Below, one piece after another: positions 32,967-41,752 of a DNA stretch of 64,000 nucleotides. Source of the DNA: Halodesulfovibrio aestuarii (GTDB taxonomy: Bacteria > Desulfobacterota > Desulfovibrionia > Desulfovibrionales > Desulfovibrionaceae); assembly GCF_050571805.1 (NCBI RefSeq), contig NZ_CP192219.1. One strand, 5' to 3'. The translations under genes were made by a program, and so were the position numbers. The notes beneath the pieces were generated by a model. That model ran no database searches and had not been told where the DNA came from. It worked only from the letters and a program-made list of their open reading frames with translations. Each line of letters starts with the position of its first letter. The stretch's first letter is position 1.

Positions 32967-34780
32967 TAGGCGTTTTCTCCTACCGGTGACACTGGAATTT
33001 CAATAACAAACTGAGCTCCGGCACCTTCCTGTGGTTCCACGTGAATTGTGCCGCCGTGTGCTTCAATAATTTTAAGCACAATGGAAAGACCTAGTCCTGT
33101 ACCCTGACTTTTAGTTGTATAATATGGTTCAAAGATACGAACAGCATCCTCTTTACTAATGCCTTTACCGGTATCGGAAATAGCCAGTGTAACTAATTTT
33201 TCAGTATGGGAAAGGTTCACGGTAAGAGTACCGCCTTCCGGCATGGCTTCAAAACTGTTTAAACAAATATTCAAAACAGCCTGAGAGAATCTGTCCGGAT
33301 CAACAAACAGATGTGGAAGAGTGTCATCATTTACAACATTCAAAACAACATTATGTGTTGCAGCATCTTGTTTGATTAACCCGAAACAATGCTTAAGCAA
33401 TACATTTAGGTCAGTCTCTGTACGACGTAGATCAGACGGTCTGGAAAGACTGATGAGATCCGTAATTACACGATTAAGGCGCTCAACTTCATGCACCATA
33501 ATATTAGCAGCTTCCCTGTCCTCAGAGCCTTCTTCAAAGCGACTGCCAAAATACGTTGCATACCCTTTAATTGAACTTAAGGGATTGCGGATTTCATGGG
33601 CAACACCAGCTGCAAGCGAACCGACAGCAGCCAGCTTTTCCTTGCGGCGAACTTCTGCCTCAAGTCTGCGCACTTCACGAAGATCACGCAGCAGATAGAC
33701 ATACCCGATAGCGGTACCGTCATCCAGAGCGACAGCAGAACCACTCACGCCAATCGGGATAATTTCACCGTGCTCACCGAGACACTCAACTTCGATTTCA
33801 GAAAGAACTTCACCACCGGTAAGCTCTACAAGACGCGCTACGCATTCCGGCAACACGTCTGAAGGGAGTTTCCCCACCACATCACCATCTGTAAGATTCA
33901 ACTGCTCCAGAGCAACATCGTTCAACATAGCGATACGGCCTTCATCATCCGTCACCAGCAAGCCATCGGGAAGATTATACATAACTTCATTGGCTAGAGC
34001 TTCAGAGCTCTGCATACGTCTGCGTGACTGACGTGCTTTCTGTGCCCATGTCAGTGCAAAAAAACCTGCAAGACCAATAAGCAGAATAAACACAGCATTC
34101 ACCATCGCGTGCTCTCTATTCACTCTCTGTGCAGTGGCAAAGGCCTCCTCATCCAGCCCAATATAAATAACTGGTACAGGGCCGTGTTGTGGAAAAAGTT
34201 TACGCCTGAACATATGTTCTTCTTTTGAACACTCTCGAGCCTGCATCCCCTTATGGTTTTCCATCTTGCAGACGGAACGAGGCATTCCGTGAGGCTTGCC
34301 TGACATTAGAGCAAAAGGACGAAATTCTCTGTAAACAACAAATGCCTTCTCTCTGCCCTGCTCCATAATGCGCCACGAAACGTGTCTCCGAGGGTGCAGC
34401 TTTGCTAATTGCTGCATACTGAATGCACGGGTGCCAACTACGTTGGGATTACTGTGGGCGATAATATTACCATTAGCGTCAGTTGCCATAAGAAACAAAA
34501 TACCAGACTGGCTTGCCATTTCCTCTAACATGGTCTGAAGCCTAAGAGCTTTCATATTAAGGCGAAAATCTGTTCGGGTTCCTGCTTCCAGAGCCTTTAT
34601 GATAGAGGCGCCTTTCTCTTCATAAAATGTTTCCAGCTGTCGATTCTCCTGCTCAATACCCCGTATTGTCATAAAGCTGATAACCATGCCGAGGATAATA
34701 ATCCCACCGGCGAGTAACCATAACGAAGTAACAAATTGAGATCGCACTATTTTTTTCTTACGAAGAATGGTCTCTTTCAT
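32966..34780 (-). CDS. Membrane sensor histidine kinase (ZraS-like) with Cys/His/Met-rich periplasmic domain
   Basis: A 604-residue kinase. Transmembrane helices lie at about 17-39 and 226-246, bounding a periplasmic domain with a PAS-like core ('GILFLMATDANGNIIAHSNP'). Between 159 and 199 is a cluster of possible metal ligands: M159, H164, M166, C171, M173, H176, M179, C184, H189, M190 and H199. A cytoplasmic PAS domain ('NLPDGLLVTDDEGRIAMLND') follows, then the dimerisation/phospho-acceptor helix 'VAHEIRNPLSSIKGY' and an HATPase_c domain with 'NICLNSFEAMP' and 'GTGLGLSIVLKI'. It is co-transcribed with the regulator and divergent from the ZraP-like gene, the layout of E. coli zraSR/zraP. Metal identity is unknown. 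Confidence 0.92.
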   Translation of the reverse strand: MKETILRKKKIVRSQFVTSLWLLAGGIIILGMVISFMTIRGIEQENRQLETFYEEKGASIIKALEAGTRTDFRLNMKALRLQTMLEEMASQSGILFLMATDANGNIIAHSNPNVVGTRAFSMQQLAKLHPRRHVSWRIMEQGREKAFVVYREFRPFALMSGKPHGMPRSVCKMENHKGMQARECSKEEHMFRRKLFPQHGPVPVIYIGLDEEAFATAQRVNREHAMVNAVFILLIGLAGFFALTWAQKARQSRRRMQSSEALANEVMYNLPDGLLVTDDEGRIAMLNDVALEQLNLTDGDVVGKLPSDVLPECVARLVELTGGEVLSEIEVECLGEHGEIIPIGVSGSAVALDDGTAIGYVYLLRDLREVRRLEAEVRRKEKLAAVGSLAAGVAHEIRNPLSSIKGYATYFGSRFEEGSEDREAANIMVHEVERLNRVITDLISLSRPSDLRRTETDLNVLLKHCFGLIKQDAATHNVVLNVVNDDTLPHLFVDPDRFSQAVLNICLNSFEAMPEGGTLTVNLSHTEKLVTLAISDTGKGISKEDAVRIFEPYYTTKSQGTGLGLSIVLKIIEAHGGTIHVEPQEGAGAQFVIEIPVSPVGENA

Positions 34781-34865
34781 AACAGCCCTGTGTATTCTTT
34801 TTTTTCAGTGTAAAAAAAATAAACAACCAACACAAAACATTCTGTATGCTTTTTTTACACATATA

Positions 34866-34923
34866 TTTTGGTTTATTTTTCCCAAAACAACACTTCTCAA
34901 GACAACGCTTTGTTTTAAAACAA
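34866..34923. promoter_or_regulatory. Candidate upstream activating sites for the ZraR-like regulator
   Basis: Two dyads lie 25-80 bases upstream of the sigma-54 promoter: TTTTGG, 10 bases, CCAAAA (34866-34887) and the perfect palindrome TTGTTTTAAAACAA (34910-34923). Their spacing from the promoter suits enhancer-binding protein sites. Confidence 0.5.
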
Positions 34924-34944
34924 CTTATCTACAAAAGGAAAAAC

Positions 34945-34960
34945 TTGGCACAAGCGTTGC
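34945..34960 (+). promoter_or_regulatory. Sigma-54 promoter of the ZraP-like gene
   Basis: TTGGCACAAGCGTTGC matches the -24/-12 consensus (TGGCAC-N5-TTGC) with the required spacing between GG and GC. The ATG follows 60 bases downstream, preceded by AGGAG. Confidence 0.9.
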
Positions 34961-35019
34961 TTTATTAAGAACTAGCAAAACACGAACCATTACTTGATCA
35001 TTAAATATAGGAGTTCATT

Positions 35020-35559
35020 ATGCAGTTTAAAACATTAAAACTATTAGTTGCGACAGCATGTGTCATGGCAGTGGCCACCGTAGCTTTAGCCGCAAGTCCG
35101 AACTGGACAGACCTTAGCGAAGCTCAGCAGCAGAAGTACATAACTCTGCACGATGATTTTATTAAGAATACGACTCCACTTCGTGATGCTATATGGGCAA
35201 AACAAGTAGAACTTAACGCCCTTATGAACAATGAAAATGTTGATGCAAACAAAGTTGCAAGCGTAGTTACTGAAATGAACAAACTCCGTGCAGAGATGCG
35301 TGCTCAACGCACCGCTTTTGCAGCAATTGTAAAAAAAGAAGTTGGTGTTGACCCAATTGCTAACCCGCACCGTGGATATGGTATGGGTTACAACTGTCCG
35401 AGATACAAAAACAACATGGGTGGACAGGGGATGATGCGCGGTCAGGGCATGCGTGGACAAGGTATGATGCGTGGTCAGGGTATGCGTGGACAGGGCATGA
35501 TGCGTGGTCAATGTGGCTACAATGGCAATATGCCAATGCCTGCTCCTGCTCAGCAGTAA
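35020..35559 (+). CDS. ZraP/Spy-like periplasmic metal-stress protein with Met-Gly-Arg-Gln repeat
   Basis: A 179-residue exported protein: signal peptide about 1-24 (cleavage after VALA), an alpha-helical ZraP/CpxP-type body about 28-112 with 'LSEAQQQKY' and 'LRDAIWAKQVELNALMNNEN', and a C-terminal tail. The tail holds an 11-residue repeat GQGMMRGQGMR, about 2.7 copies at 135-164, giving at least ten methionines, plus isolated C126 and C165. E. coli ZraP uses cysteine and histidine for zinc; here methionine dominates, which suits copper(I) or silver better. It is divergent from its sensor-regulator pair and has a sigma-54 promoter. Chaperone activity under envelope stress is known for the family. 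Confidence 0.85.
   Translation: MQFKTLKLLVATACVMAVATVALAASPNWTDLSEAQQQKYITLHDDFIKNTTPLRDAIWAKQVELNALMNNENVDANKVASVVTEMNKLRAEMRAQRTAFAAIVKKEVGVDPIANPHRGYGMGYNCPRYKNNMGGQGMMRGQGMRGQGMMRGQGMRGQGMMRGQCGYNGNMPMPAPAQQ
35422..35511 (+). repeat. 33-bp in-frame tandem repeat in the ZraP-like gene
   Basis: About 2.7 copies of a 33-bp unit encode GQGMMRGQGMR. The copies differ at several third positions but are close at DNA level, so the number of units may vary between strains. Confidence 0.8.
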
Positions 35560-35879
35560 CAACCAAAATTTATACTCCGCAATCCGTCACAACTCGCGGC
35601 AGCGAGTCCTTCACCTAGTGTGGCGCATTGCACACCTTCTTAGTTGTCTTTTACCCTCCGGGGTAATTCGAATACAAAGGGTAATTGGTACCCTTTCTCC
35701 CCCAGATGGAAAGGCCCTGTACGAATCCTCAAGTACAGGGCTTTTTCTTTTTTATAATCAGCAAATATACGCTAAACGCTCTCCATCAGTTATCCTTATC
35801 GCTAATCATTGAGACACCCCAGTTCAATAGTACAATACTAGGAAAAGATGCACTCTTTGACGCTCTTTGGGGGAGATTT
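35560..35879. other. Hairpin-rich gap after the ZraP-like gene
   Basis: It contains TTACC/GGTAA (about 35650-35665), AAAGGGTA/TACCCTTT (about 35677-35696) and then the terminator at 35711. A frame open from 35685 crosses the terminator and is not taken as coding before 35880. A small RNA or long 3' end of the ZraP-like transcript is possible. Confidence 0.4.
35711..35746 (+). terminator. Terminator of the ZraP-like gene
   Basis: GCCCTGTAC / GTACAGGGC perfect stem followed by TTTTTCTTTTTT. Confidence 0.85.
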
Positions 35880-36308
35880 ATGCGCCAAAACACACTAAAA
35901 TGGATAGTAGTACTTACCTTGCTCCCCATTCTCTCCGCACTTGCCATTCAGTATGAAACCCGCAGAACCTCCGGTACGATCTACATTGAAAAAGCAGTAC
36001 CTGAACAGGTCATGCTGATTCTCAACACAACACACCCGGAGAAAGTTGAAACAACATTTATGCTCGCCCGAGATCTGTACAATAAAGGAATAGAAACCAC
36101 GCTTGTTTTAGAAGGATCAGGTGTAAATCTGGTGCGCATGCTGCATACTAAGAATTTTGGATATGAGGGTAAAATTGCTGTCTGCAAGAAGTGCATGGAT
36201 AAATTTGATATTCAGAAAGAAGAACTCCCTGATGGTGCATATCCTACTTCTGAGAACCTAACCTTCATCATTCATGTCGAAGATTACATGAATCCGAGCT
36301 TTGAATAA
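35880..36308 (+). CDS. Membrane-anchored DsrE-like protein
   Basis: A 142-residue protein. The start is the ATG at 35880 preceded by GGGAG; an upstream frame crosses a terminator and is discarded. The N-terminus has a hydrophobic segment (about 7-22, 'WIVVLTLLPILSALAIQ') acting as an anchor or signal. The rest resembles the DsrE/F fold: 'VMLILNTTHPEKVETTFMLA', 'GIETTLVLEGSGVNLV' and a late cysteine pair 'IAVCKKCMDKF', placed like the active cysteine region of DsrE proteins. It is 11 bases upstream of a second exported protein with a similar cysteine segment, so the two probably work together. DsrE proteins handle sulfur transfer; here that would be outside the cytoplasm. Function is inference. 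Confidence 0.7.
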   Translation: MRQNTLKWIVVLTLLPILSALAIQYETRRTSGTIYIEKAVPEQVMLILNTTHPEKVETTFMLARDLYNKGIETTLVLEGSGVNLVRMLHTKNFGYEGKIAVCKKCMDKFDIQKEELPDGAYPTSENLTFIIHVEDYMNPSFE

Positions 36309-36319
36309 CAGGACATACC

Positions 36320-36928
36320 ATGAATACGTTCAAGGAGATGATCACGACTCTTTGTATTCTACTATTTTTCACACCCCTGCTCCACGCAGAAACTATCTCT
36401 GCATTTTCTGCAACTCCGCTCCATGTACAATACTGTACACCGCCAGCTAGTAGTTCTTATCGAGAAATAACATTTATTATTCCTGCAGCAAACAAACTCA
36501 GGCAGGCAGTGCGTACAGTCACCCTTGCAAATAAACGCCAGCGCGCTGGGGTGCACACGATTATCCTGTTTGAAAGTACAGCAGCAAGCCTTCCGGTTGT
36601 TCAAGGAATTCCATATGAAACAATTACACAGTACACAGAAAAAAGAGGGGGAACACAGCAACAATCAATCTCAAAGTGTTCTAAAAGAGCCACAGGCACC
36701 ATTCCTCCACTTATCCCTGAAATAACTATCCCGAACGCACAGCAAATATATCTGCCTCTTTTGGATAAGCTTCTTCTGGAACATGCCAGACTTGGTGGCA
36801 ACATAGTGTTGTGCCCCTGCTGCAACCAAACACTGAAGCAGGGAATAAGGTATCTGCCCAAAAGAATTGCGCCTAAGAAGCTACAACATCTCAAAAAACA
36901 AATGAAGATACCTGAGGGGGATTATTAG
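36320..36928 (+). CDS. Exported protein with DsrE-like C-terminal Cys motif
   Basis: A 202-residue protein with a signal peptide of about 23 residues ('LCILLFFTPLLHA') and several later cysteines, including 'NIVLCPCCNQTLKQG' near 160-175. This segment parallels 'IAVCKKCMDKF' of the gene before it, suggesting a shared DsrE-like fold, though the N-terminal two thirds ('EITFIIPAANKLRQAVRTV') are divergent. The two genes are 11 bases apart. It ends without a clear terminator, and dinB lies convergent about 135 bases downstream. Periplasmic sulfur or redox chemistry is a guess. Confidence 0.6.
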   Translation: MNTFKEMITTLCILLFFTPLLHAETISAFSATPLHVQYCTPPASSSYREITFIIPAANKLRQAVRTVTLANKRQRAGVHTIILFESTAASLPVVQGIPYETITQYTEKRGGTQQQSISKCSKRATGTIPPLIPEITIPNAQQIYLPLLDKLLLEHARLGGNIVLCPCCNQTLKQGIRYLPKRIAPKKLQHLKKQMKIPEGDY

Positions 36929-37063
36929 AGTATGTTCTAAAGCGGGGACTAGTTTTTTAGGGAGGGGATGGGGAAAAGTTTGATTGTAAAAACGGTAGGA
37001 GAGTTTGCGGGAAACATTAATACAAGAATATGCATTTATTAAAGAATATTTTATTTTTGGAAA

Positions 37064-38257
37064 TTATTCGTCAGTAAAGCCGAAAAGACTTCCTCGACAA
37101 ATGACTTTGTTTCCGAACTTATTACGCACTGCATCCAATGCTTCATCAATCTGCTGCTGTTTTTTAGTAGCGCGCACAACACCCGTGCACCTATGCTGCA
37201 TGTGATCAAGCATATTAAGCTGCTCTAAACCGGTATTATTGTAATTTGAAAGTCCAAGGCCGATCAGACGTACAGGTTTTACAAGGTCAATAGCATCCAG
37301 CAAATCTGCTGCTACTTGATAAATAACATCTGTCGTGTTGGTGGGATCAGGTAATGTCTTACTTCGGGTAAGAGATTGAAAATCACTGTACTTAACTTTT
37401 AATGTAATAGTACGCCCTTTAAGTCCATGCTTTCGCTGGTTCTGCCCCACACGGTCTGCATGACGCATAAGCCATTTTTTGAGCAACACCTTATCGAGTG
37501 TATCCTTATGCAACGTAGTTTCTGCACTTTCTGATTTCGCCTCTATAGAAGTTTCAACTGCTCGTTCATCAATGCCGTTGGCACGTTCCCATAGCGCAAT
37601 GCCGCTTTTCCCAAACCGGCGTTCCCAAAATTCAAGCGAATATTCCAGAACATGACCGCAAGTACTGACGCCAAGTTCATCAAGCTTTTCAACAAATTTT
37701 TTGCCTACTCCGGGAATTTTACGCACAGGAAGTTCCTGCAAAAAAGTTGAAACATCTTCTTCGTAAATAGCGAACAGCCCGTTAGGCTTGTTGTAGTCAG
37801 AGGCAATTTTAGCAAGAAACTTTACAGGAGCGATGCCGATTGAGCATGTCAGGCCAACGGTATCAAAAATTTTCTGCTTCATCCCCTGCGCCATTTCAAG
37901 AGGAGAGCCGAAAAGATGACCGGCTCCTGTTGCATCAATAAAAGCTTCATCAATTGAAGCTTGTTCAATAACCGGGGAATATGAATAGAGCACGGACATT
38001 ACTTTACGGGAAATTTCCACATACCGCCCCCGCGAGATATCTGCATATATCCCGTTCGGACACAGCTTACGTGCCTGAACAATAGGCATAGCAGAATGCA
38101 CACCAAATTTCCGTGCTTCATATGAAGCCGCACATACAACACTACGATCTCCAGAACCACCTACAATGACAGGTTTCCCTTTCCATTCCGGGTGGTCTAG
38201 TTGCTCAACAGAAGCAAAAAAAGCGTCCATATCAAGGTGCATAATGCAGCGTTTCAT
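37064..38257 (-). CDS. dinB: DNA polymerase IV (Y-family)
   Basis: A 397-residue translesion polymerase. The start is taken at MKRCIMHLDMDAFFASVEQ because Y-family proteins begin there; the frame continues 14 codons upstream without support and no strong ribosome site is seen. Catalytic residues are visible: D in LDMDAFFASVE, the DE pair in 'SIDEAFIDATG', the steric-gate region FFASVE, and 'GIAPVKFLAKIASDYNKPNG' . The helix-hairpin-helix 'IPGVGKKFVEKLDELG' and the little-finger domain follow. No SOS box was found by eye. Single gene. Confidence 0.94.
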   Translation of the reverse strand: MKRCIMHLDMDAFFASVEQLDHPEWKGKPVIVGGSGDRSVVCAASYEARKFGVHSAMPIVQARKLCPNGIYADISRGRYVEISRKVMSVLYSYSPVIEQASIDEAFIDATGAGHLFGSPLEMAQGMKQKIFDTVGLTCSIGIAPVKFLAKIASDYNKPNGLFAIYEEDVSTFLQELPVRKIPGVGKKFVEKLDELGVSTCGHVLEYSLEFWERRFGKSGIALWERANGIDERAVETSIEAKSESAETTLHKDTLDKVLLKKWLMRHADRVGQNQRKHGLKGRTITLKVKYSDFQSLTRSKTLPDPTNTTDVIYQVAADLLDAIDLVKPVRLIGLGLSNYNNTGLEQLNMLDHMQHRCTGVVRATKKQQQIDEALDAVRNKFGNKVICRGSLFGFTDE

Positions 38258-38425
38258 ACACAACATATACCAGAATGCCAGTACGGACAGAAGCCCCATT
38301 GTGACACAAAGCAGTTTTGTACAGTCAGCCTACGAAAGTAACAAAAATTCAAGATGCTACTACAAACTCATTTTTTCTCTTTCCTTTTCAAAAAAACTAG
38401 CATACTCTCTGACGGTTTAAACAGT

Positions 38426-38446
38426 GCCCCATAGCGTGGGGCTTTT
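38426..38446 (+). terminator. Short terminator upstream of kdsB
   Basis: GCCCC / GGGGC with a seven-base loop then TTTT. It may end a small transcript reading away from the dinB side. Confidence 0.55.
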
Positions 38447-38495
38447 CTGTGTCCAATCTATTACTCCCCCTAATATTAGGGAAATAGGTGTGCAT

Positions 38496-39245
38496 ATGGC
38501 TCTAACAGCTTCCTGCTTTGGTATTATACCCGCACGGTACGATTCCTCGCGCTTTCCTGGAAAACCGCTTGCGCTTATCGAGGGCAAGCCTATGTTCTGG
38601 CATGTATATCAACGTGCCTGTTCATGTCCGGAGTTCGACAAAATCGTATTGGCAACGGACGACGAACGTATTGCAAACATCGCGCGCGAGCTGGATGTCG
38701 AATACGTAATGACCCGCAAAGACCACCCCAGCGGGACGGACAGAGTATATGAAGCTGCATGCTTGCTTGGCGCTGGTGAAGACGCTGTTATTGTAAACAT
38801 CCAAGGCGACGAACCTGCACTTAACCCGATTATGCTCACCGAGTTAGTTACCCCATTCTTAACAGACGGCAATGTACAGGTAGCGACACTCGCGCACCAT
38901 ATTACCGAAGAAGAAGCAGCAAGTCCTGACAAAGTAAAAATTGTTCAGGCTGCAAATGGTGACGCACTCTACTTTTCCCGCGCACGTATCCCATTTGCGC
39001 GAGATGGCGAAACAACTAACGGGTATCTTGGGCATATTGGCTTATACGCATTCCGTTTTGGAGTTTTAAAGCAGTTCACAAAGTGGGAGCAGTCCAGCTT
39101 AGAGCGTATAGAACGACTTGAGCAACTGCGTCTTTTAGAGAATAATGTTCCTATCAGAGTGGTATGCACGGAGCATAAGACACACGGTGTGGATCGTCCT
39201 GAAGATATAGACGTAATTTTAAAACTTTTACGGGAGAACGCCTGA
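38496..39245 (+). CDS. kdsB: 3-deoxy-manno-octulosonate cytidylyltransferase
   Basis: CMP-KDO synthetase (249 aa) activating KDO for lipopolysaccharide inner-core assembly. The start is the ATG at 38496, preceded by AGGTG; similarity begins at 'CFGIIPARYDSSRFPGKPL'. Further marks are 'IVLATDDERI', 'DHPSGTDRVYEAA', 'NIQGDEPALNP' and 'HIGLYAFRFGVLKQF'. Its presence indicates a Gram-negative outer membrane. The last base of its TGA is the first base of carA's ATG, so the genes are translationally coupled although unrelated in pathway. Confidence 0.96.
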   Translation: MALTASCFGIIPARYDSSRFPGKPLALIEGKPMFWHVYQRACSCPEFDKIVLATDDERIANIARELDVEYVMTRKDHPSGTDRVYEAACLLGAGEDAVIVNIQGDEPALNPIMLTELVTPFLTDGNVQVATLAHHITEEEAASPDKVKIVQAANGDALYFSRARIPFARDGETTNGYLGHIGLYAFRFGVLKQFTKWEQSSLERIERLEQLRLLENNVPIRVVCTEHKTHGVDRPEDIDVILKLLRENA

Positions 39246-40369
39246 TGAAAGCCATTTTGGCACTTGAAGACGGCTTTGTACTTGAGGGTCGCTCATTCAC
39301 CGGACCTGGTGAAACTGGCGGTGAGGTCATCTTCAACACTGGTATGACTGGGTATCAGGAAATTTTGACAGACCCTTCCTACGCTGGACAAATGGTATGT
39401 ATGACATACCCGCTTATCGGCAACTACGGCGTAACTGAAGAAGATATTGAGTCAGGCGGGGTTCACGCTGCAGCACTTATCGTAAAAGAATGCTGCAAAG
39501 TTCCTTCTAACTGGCGTTCGGTAGCGTCTCTGCCGGACTATCTCAAGCATAGTGGTGTACTTGGTATTGAAGGAATTGATACAAGAGCACTTACAAGCCA
39601 CATTCGTAAGAACGGCGCAATGCGAGCAATTATATCTACAAAAGAACTTAATGTAGAAAAGCTTGTTGAAAAAGCAAAAGCGCTTCCTTCTATGGAAGGA
39701 CTCAATCTTGTAAAAGACGTTGCACCAACAGATGTATACCGATGGGATGGTGTTCGACCGCAAAAAATCCGTCTTGTAGACGGTGTTTACAGTTGGACAG
39801 GCAAAGGTCCCAAAATTGTTGTGTACGACTTTGGCATTAAATGGAACATCTTACGACTATTGCATGAACTGGGACTTGACTTACTAGTCGTTCCTCCGTC
39901 ATTTACAGCAGAGCAGGTTGCATTAACTGGTGCCGATGCAGTCTTTTTATCTAACGGACCAGGTGACCCTGCGACACTTAAAGATGAAATTGCCGAAATT
40001 ACTAAGCTTTGCGACATGATGCCTGTTGGCGGTATTTGCCTTGGACATCAGCTACTTGGACACGCATTAGGTGGCACAACATCCAAACTTAAATTTGGGC
40101 ATCACGGCTGTAACCATCCTGTTAAGGATTTGACAACTGGGCGCATTGAAATTTCTTCGCAGAACCACGGATTCTGTGTTGAACTGGATAGTGACGATGT
40201 GGAAATTACTCACATCAACCTCAACGATAATACAGTTGAAGGCATTGCACATAAAGTTAAGAGTATTATTTCTGTGCAACACCATCCAGAAGCTTGTCCG
40301 GGACCTAATGACAGTCACTACTTCTTCAAACGATTCAGTGACATGGTTAAAGAAAGTCTCAACAAGTAG
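39245..40369 (+). CDS. carA: Carbamoyl-phosphate synthase small subunit
   Basis: Glutaminase subunit (374 aa) of carbamoyl-phosphate synthase, feeding ammonia to CarB for arginine and pyrimidine synthesis. The N-terminal domain shows 'GETGGEVIFNTGMTGYQEIL' and 'DPSYAGQMVCMTYPLIGNYG'. The class I glutaminase triad is present: cysteine in 'GGICLGHQLLGHALGG', histidine and glutamate in 'QHHPEACPGP'. Usual length. carB is not in the window. It overlaps kdsB by one base and is followed 31 bases later by a TPR gene. Confidence 0.96.
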   Translation: MKAILALEDGFVLEGRSFTGPGETGGEVIFNTGMTGYQEILTDPSYAGQMVCMTYPLIGNYGVTEEDIESGGVHAAALIVKECCKVPSNWRSVASLPDYLKHSGVLGIEGIDTRALTSHIRKNGAMRAIISTKELNVEKLVEKAKALPSMEGLNLVKDVAPTDVYRWDGVRPQKIRLVDGVYSWTGKGPKIVVYDFGIKWNILRLLHELGLDLLVVPPSFTAEQVALTGADAVFLSNGPGDPATLKDEIAEITKLCDMMPVGGICLGHQLLGHALGGTTSKLKFGHHGCNHPVKDLTTGRIEISSQNHGFCVELDSDDVEITHINLNDNTVEGIAHKVKSIISVQHHPEACPGPNDSHYFFKRFSDMVKESLNK

Positions 40370-40399
40370 TTTCATCACGCTTCCCAAAGGGGGTTTTGG

Positions 40400-41200
40400 A
40401 TGTCTGCTGAACTGACTAGAGCTCGTACTCAGCTAAGCAATGTTCGTACGTACTTGAAACAAGCAAAAATTCAGATGGCCGCTCAGGCACTGCATGACGG
40501 GATAATTGCTTACTTAAAATATCCGTTAATGAAGGCTGAAAAGCAGGAATTTTTACGCTTACTTGAAGACAGTACAATGTATTTGGCTGCAGCTCCTAAA
40601 CTTAAAGAAGTTTTTCCCATCGCACTTATCTTTAAAGAAGGTGAAGAGCGACAGCTGGTTCAAACACTGAAGGAGCTACTTGTCGAGCTTCAAAAGAATG
40701 TAACTGACGAAGCTCAGCAAATGCTCGAAGCGCTGGAAAGACAAAAACAGCTAGAACTTGAAAAAGGGCAAATGCTTCTTGATACAGCACAACATGAAAA
40801 TGCTGTTACTGTATTCAATGCCTTACTCACAAGATTTTCAGAAGATGCAGACCTTAAAAGTGACGTTGCAGAACGCTACATTCGTGCTGGTATGTACAGT
40901 GAAGCATTCACTCTGCTTGCTGAAGCAATTGAACTTTCTCCGGAAAACATCCGTTATTACAACAGTATTGGAATGGCGCTCCGGAAAATGGGTAAATACG
41001 ATGTAGCAGAAAAATATTTTGCTAAAGCCGTAAAGGTCGCCGGACAAGACCCGCATCTCTTCTTTAATCTTGGACGAGTCTACGTAGACTGGGAAAAATG
41101 GGATAAATGCGCAAAGTCAGCCCTTATGGCGCTGAAGCTTGATCCCGAATTTAAAGAAGCAGAAAAAATGCTCGCATTCGCAAAAAAACGTATGGCATAA
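40400..41200 (+). CDS. TPR-repeat protein
   Basis: A 266-residue soluble protein with no signal peptide. The N-terminal half is helical and coiled-coil-like ('LVELQKNVTDEAQQMLEALE', about 95-125). From about 125 there are three TPR-like units, e.g. 'YIRAGMYSEAFTLLAEAIEL', 'MALRKMGKYDVAEKYFAKAV' and 'GRVYVDWEKWDKCAKSALMA'. The start has GGGGG as ribosome site. It follows carA by 31 bases and ends in a terminator. TPR proteins mediate protein contacts; partner unknown. Confidence 0.85.
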   Translation: MSAELTRARTQLSNVRTYLKQAKIQMAAQALHDGIIAYLKYPLMKAEKQEFLRLLEDSTMYLAAAPKLKEVFPIALIFKEGEERQLVQTLKELLVELQKNVTDEAQQMLEALERQKQLELEKGQMLLDTAQHENAVTVFNALLTRFSEDADLKSDVAERYIRAGMYSEAFTLLAEAIELSPENIRYYNSIGMALRKMGKYDVAEKYFAKAVKVAGQDPHLFFNLGRVYVDWEKWDKCAKSALMALKLDPEFKEAEKMLAFAKKRMA

Positions 41201-41752
41201 CCCCTTAAAGCGTAAGCACAGAGTTATGATATAAACCTGAAAACCAGGAAAAACAGTATGCTTTGTATATCGTCATCATAACTCAGGCAGCCATTGATTT
41301 ATTAGCAGCCCAAGAGCAGATAGTAAAAACTATCTGCTCTTTTTTTTTATGCATGTTATTTTTATCTCTATCTTCTTACCTGCTTTATTTTATTGATTTT
41401 TAATAAAAGCTAAAAAAAACAGCCCTTACGAAAAAATATTTGATATTCAAACTTCAACTCCTTGTGCAAAAAAACACAATGTTGCAATAAAAATAATATT
41501 TCATCATAAATTCAAACTATTACCCTTTATCCAAGTTTATGAATAAGACATTATTACACAATTCCTTTCTTTTTTTTTAAAAAACATGCTTCTATAGGAA
41601 AGTAGCTATTATTCTTAATAAACTTGAATTTCAGTGGGTTATTTCGATTCTTTTATTCAGACGAGGTGATTGACATATTTTTCACATTCTTTTACCTCAA
41701 AAGCACGGAACAACATTTGATTAGAGGTTAACGTAAGTTATGCGAGGAAAAA
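41201..41752. other. Gene-free AT-rich region between the TPR gene and tauE
   Basis: It begins with a long-range stem GAGTTATGAT / ATCATAACTC (41221-41230 with 41275-41284) enclosing CCTG/CAGG, then the terminator at 41313. The remaining 400 bases are promoter-like AT-rich sequence with TTTGATATTCAAA (about 41440-41452). No gene. Confidence 0.45.
41313..41349 (+). terminator. Terminator after the TPR gene
   Basis: AGAGCAGATAG / CTATCTGCTCT stem with a short A-rich loop, followed by eight T. Confidence 0.9.

Noticed and set aside
34866..34923. Insertion-sequence ends
   Set aside because: The dyads have no transposase or target duplication nearby and sit at enhancer distance from a sigma-54 promoter.
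35086..35562. 158-codon minus-strand frame with His-Thr repeats
   Set aside because: It is the antisense shadow of the Met-rich repeat in the ZraP-like gene.
35685..35879. Longer N-terminus of the first DsrE-like protein
   Set aside because: The extension spans a strong terminator; the ATG at 35880 has a ribosome site and is followed by a membrane anchor.
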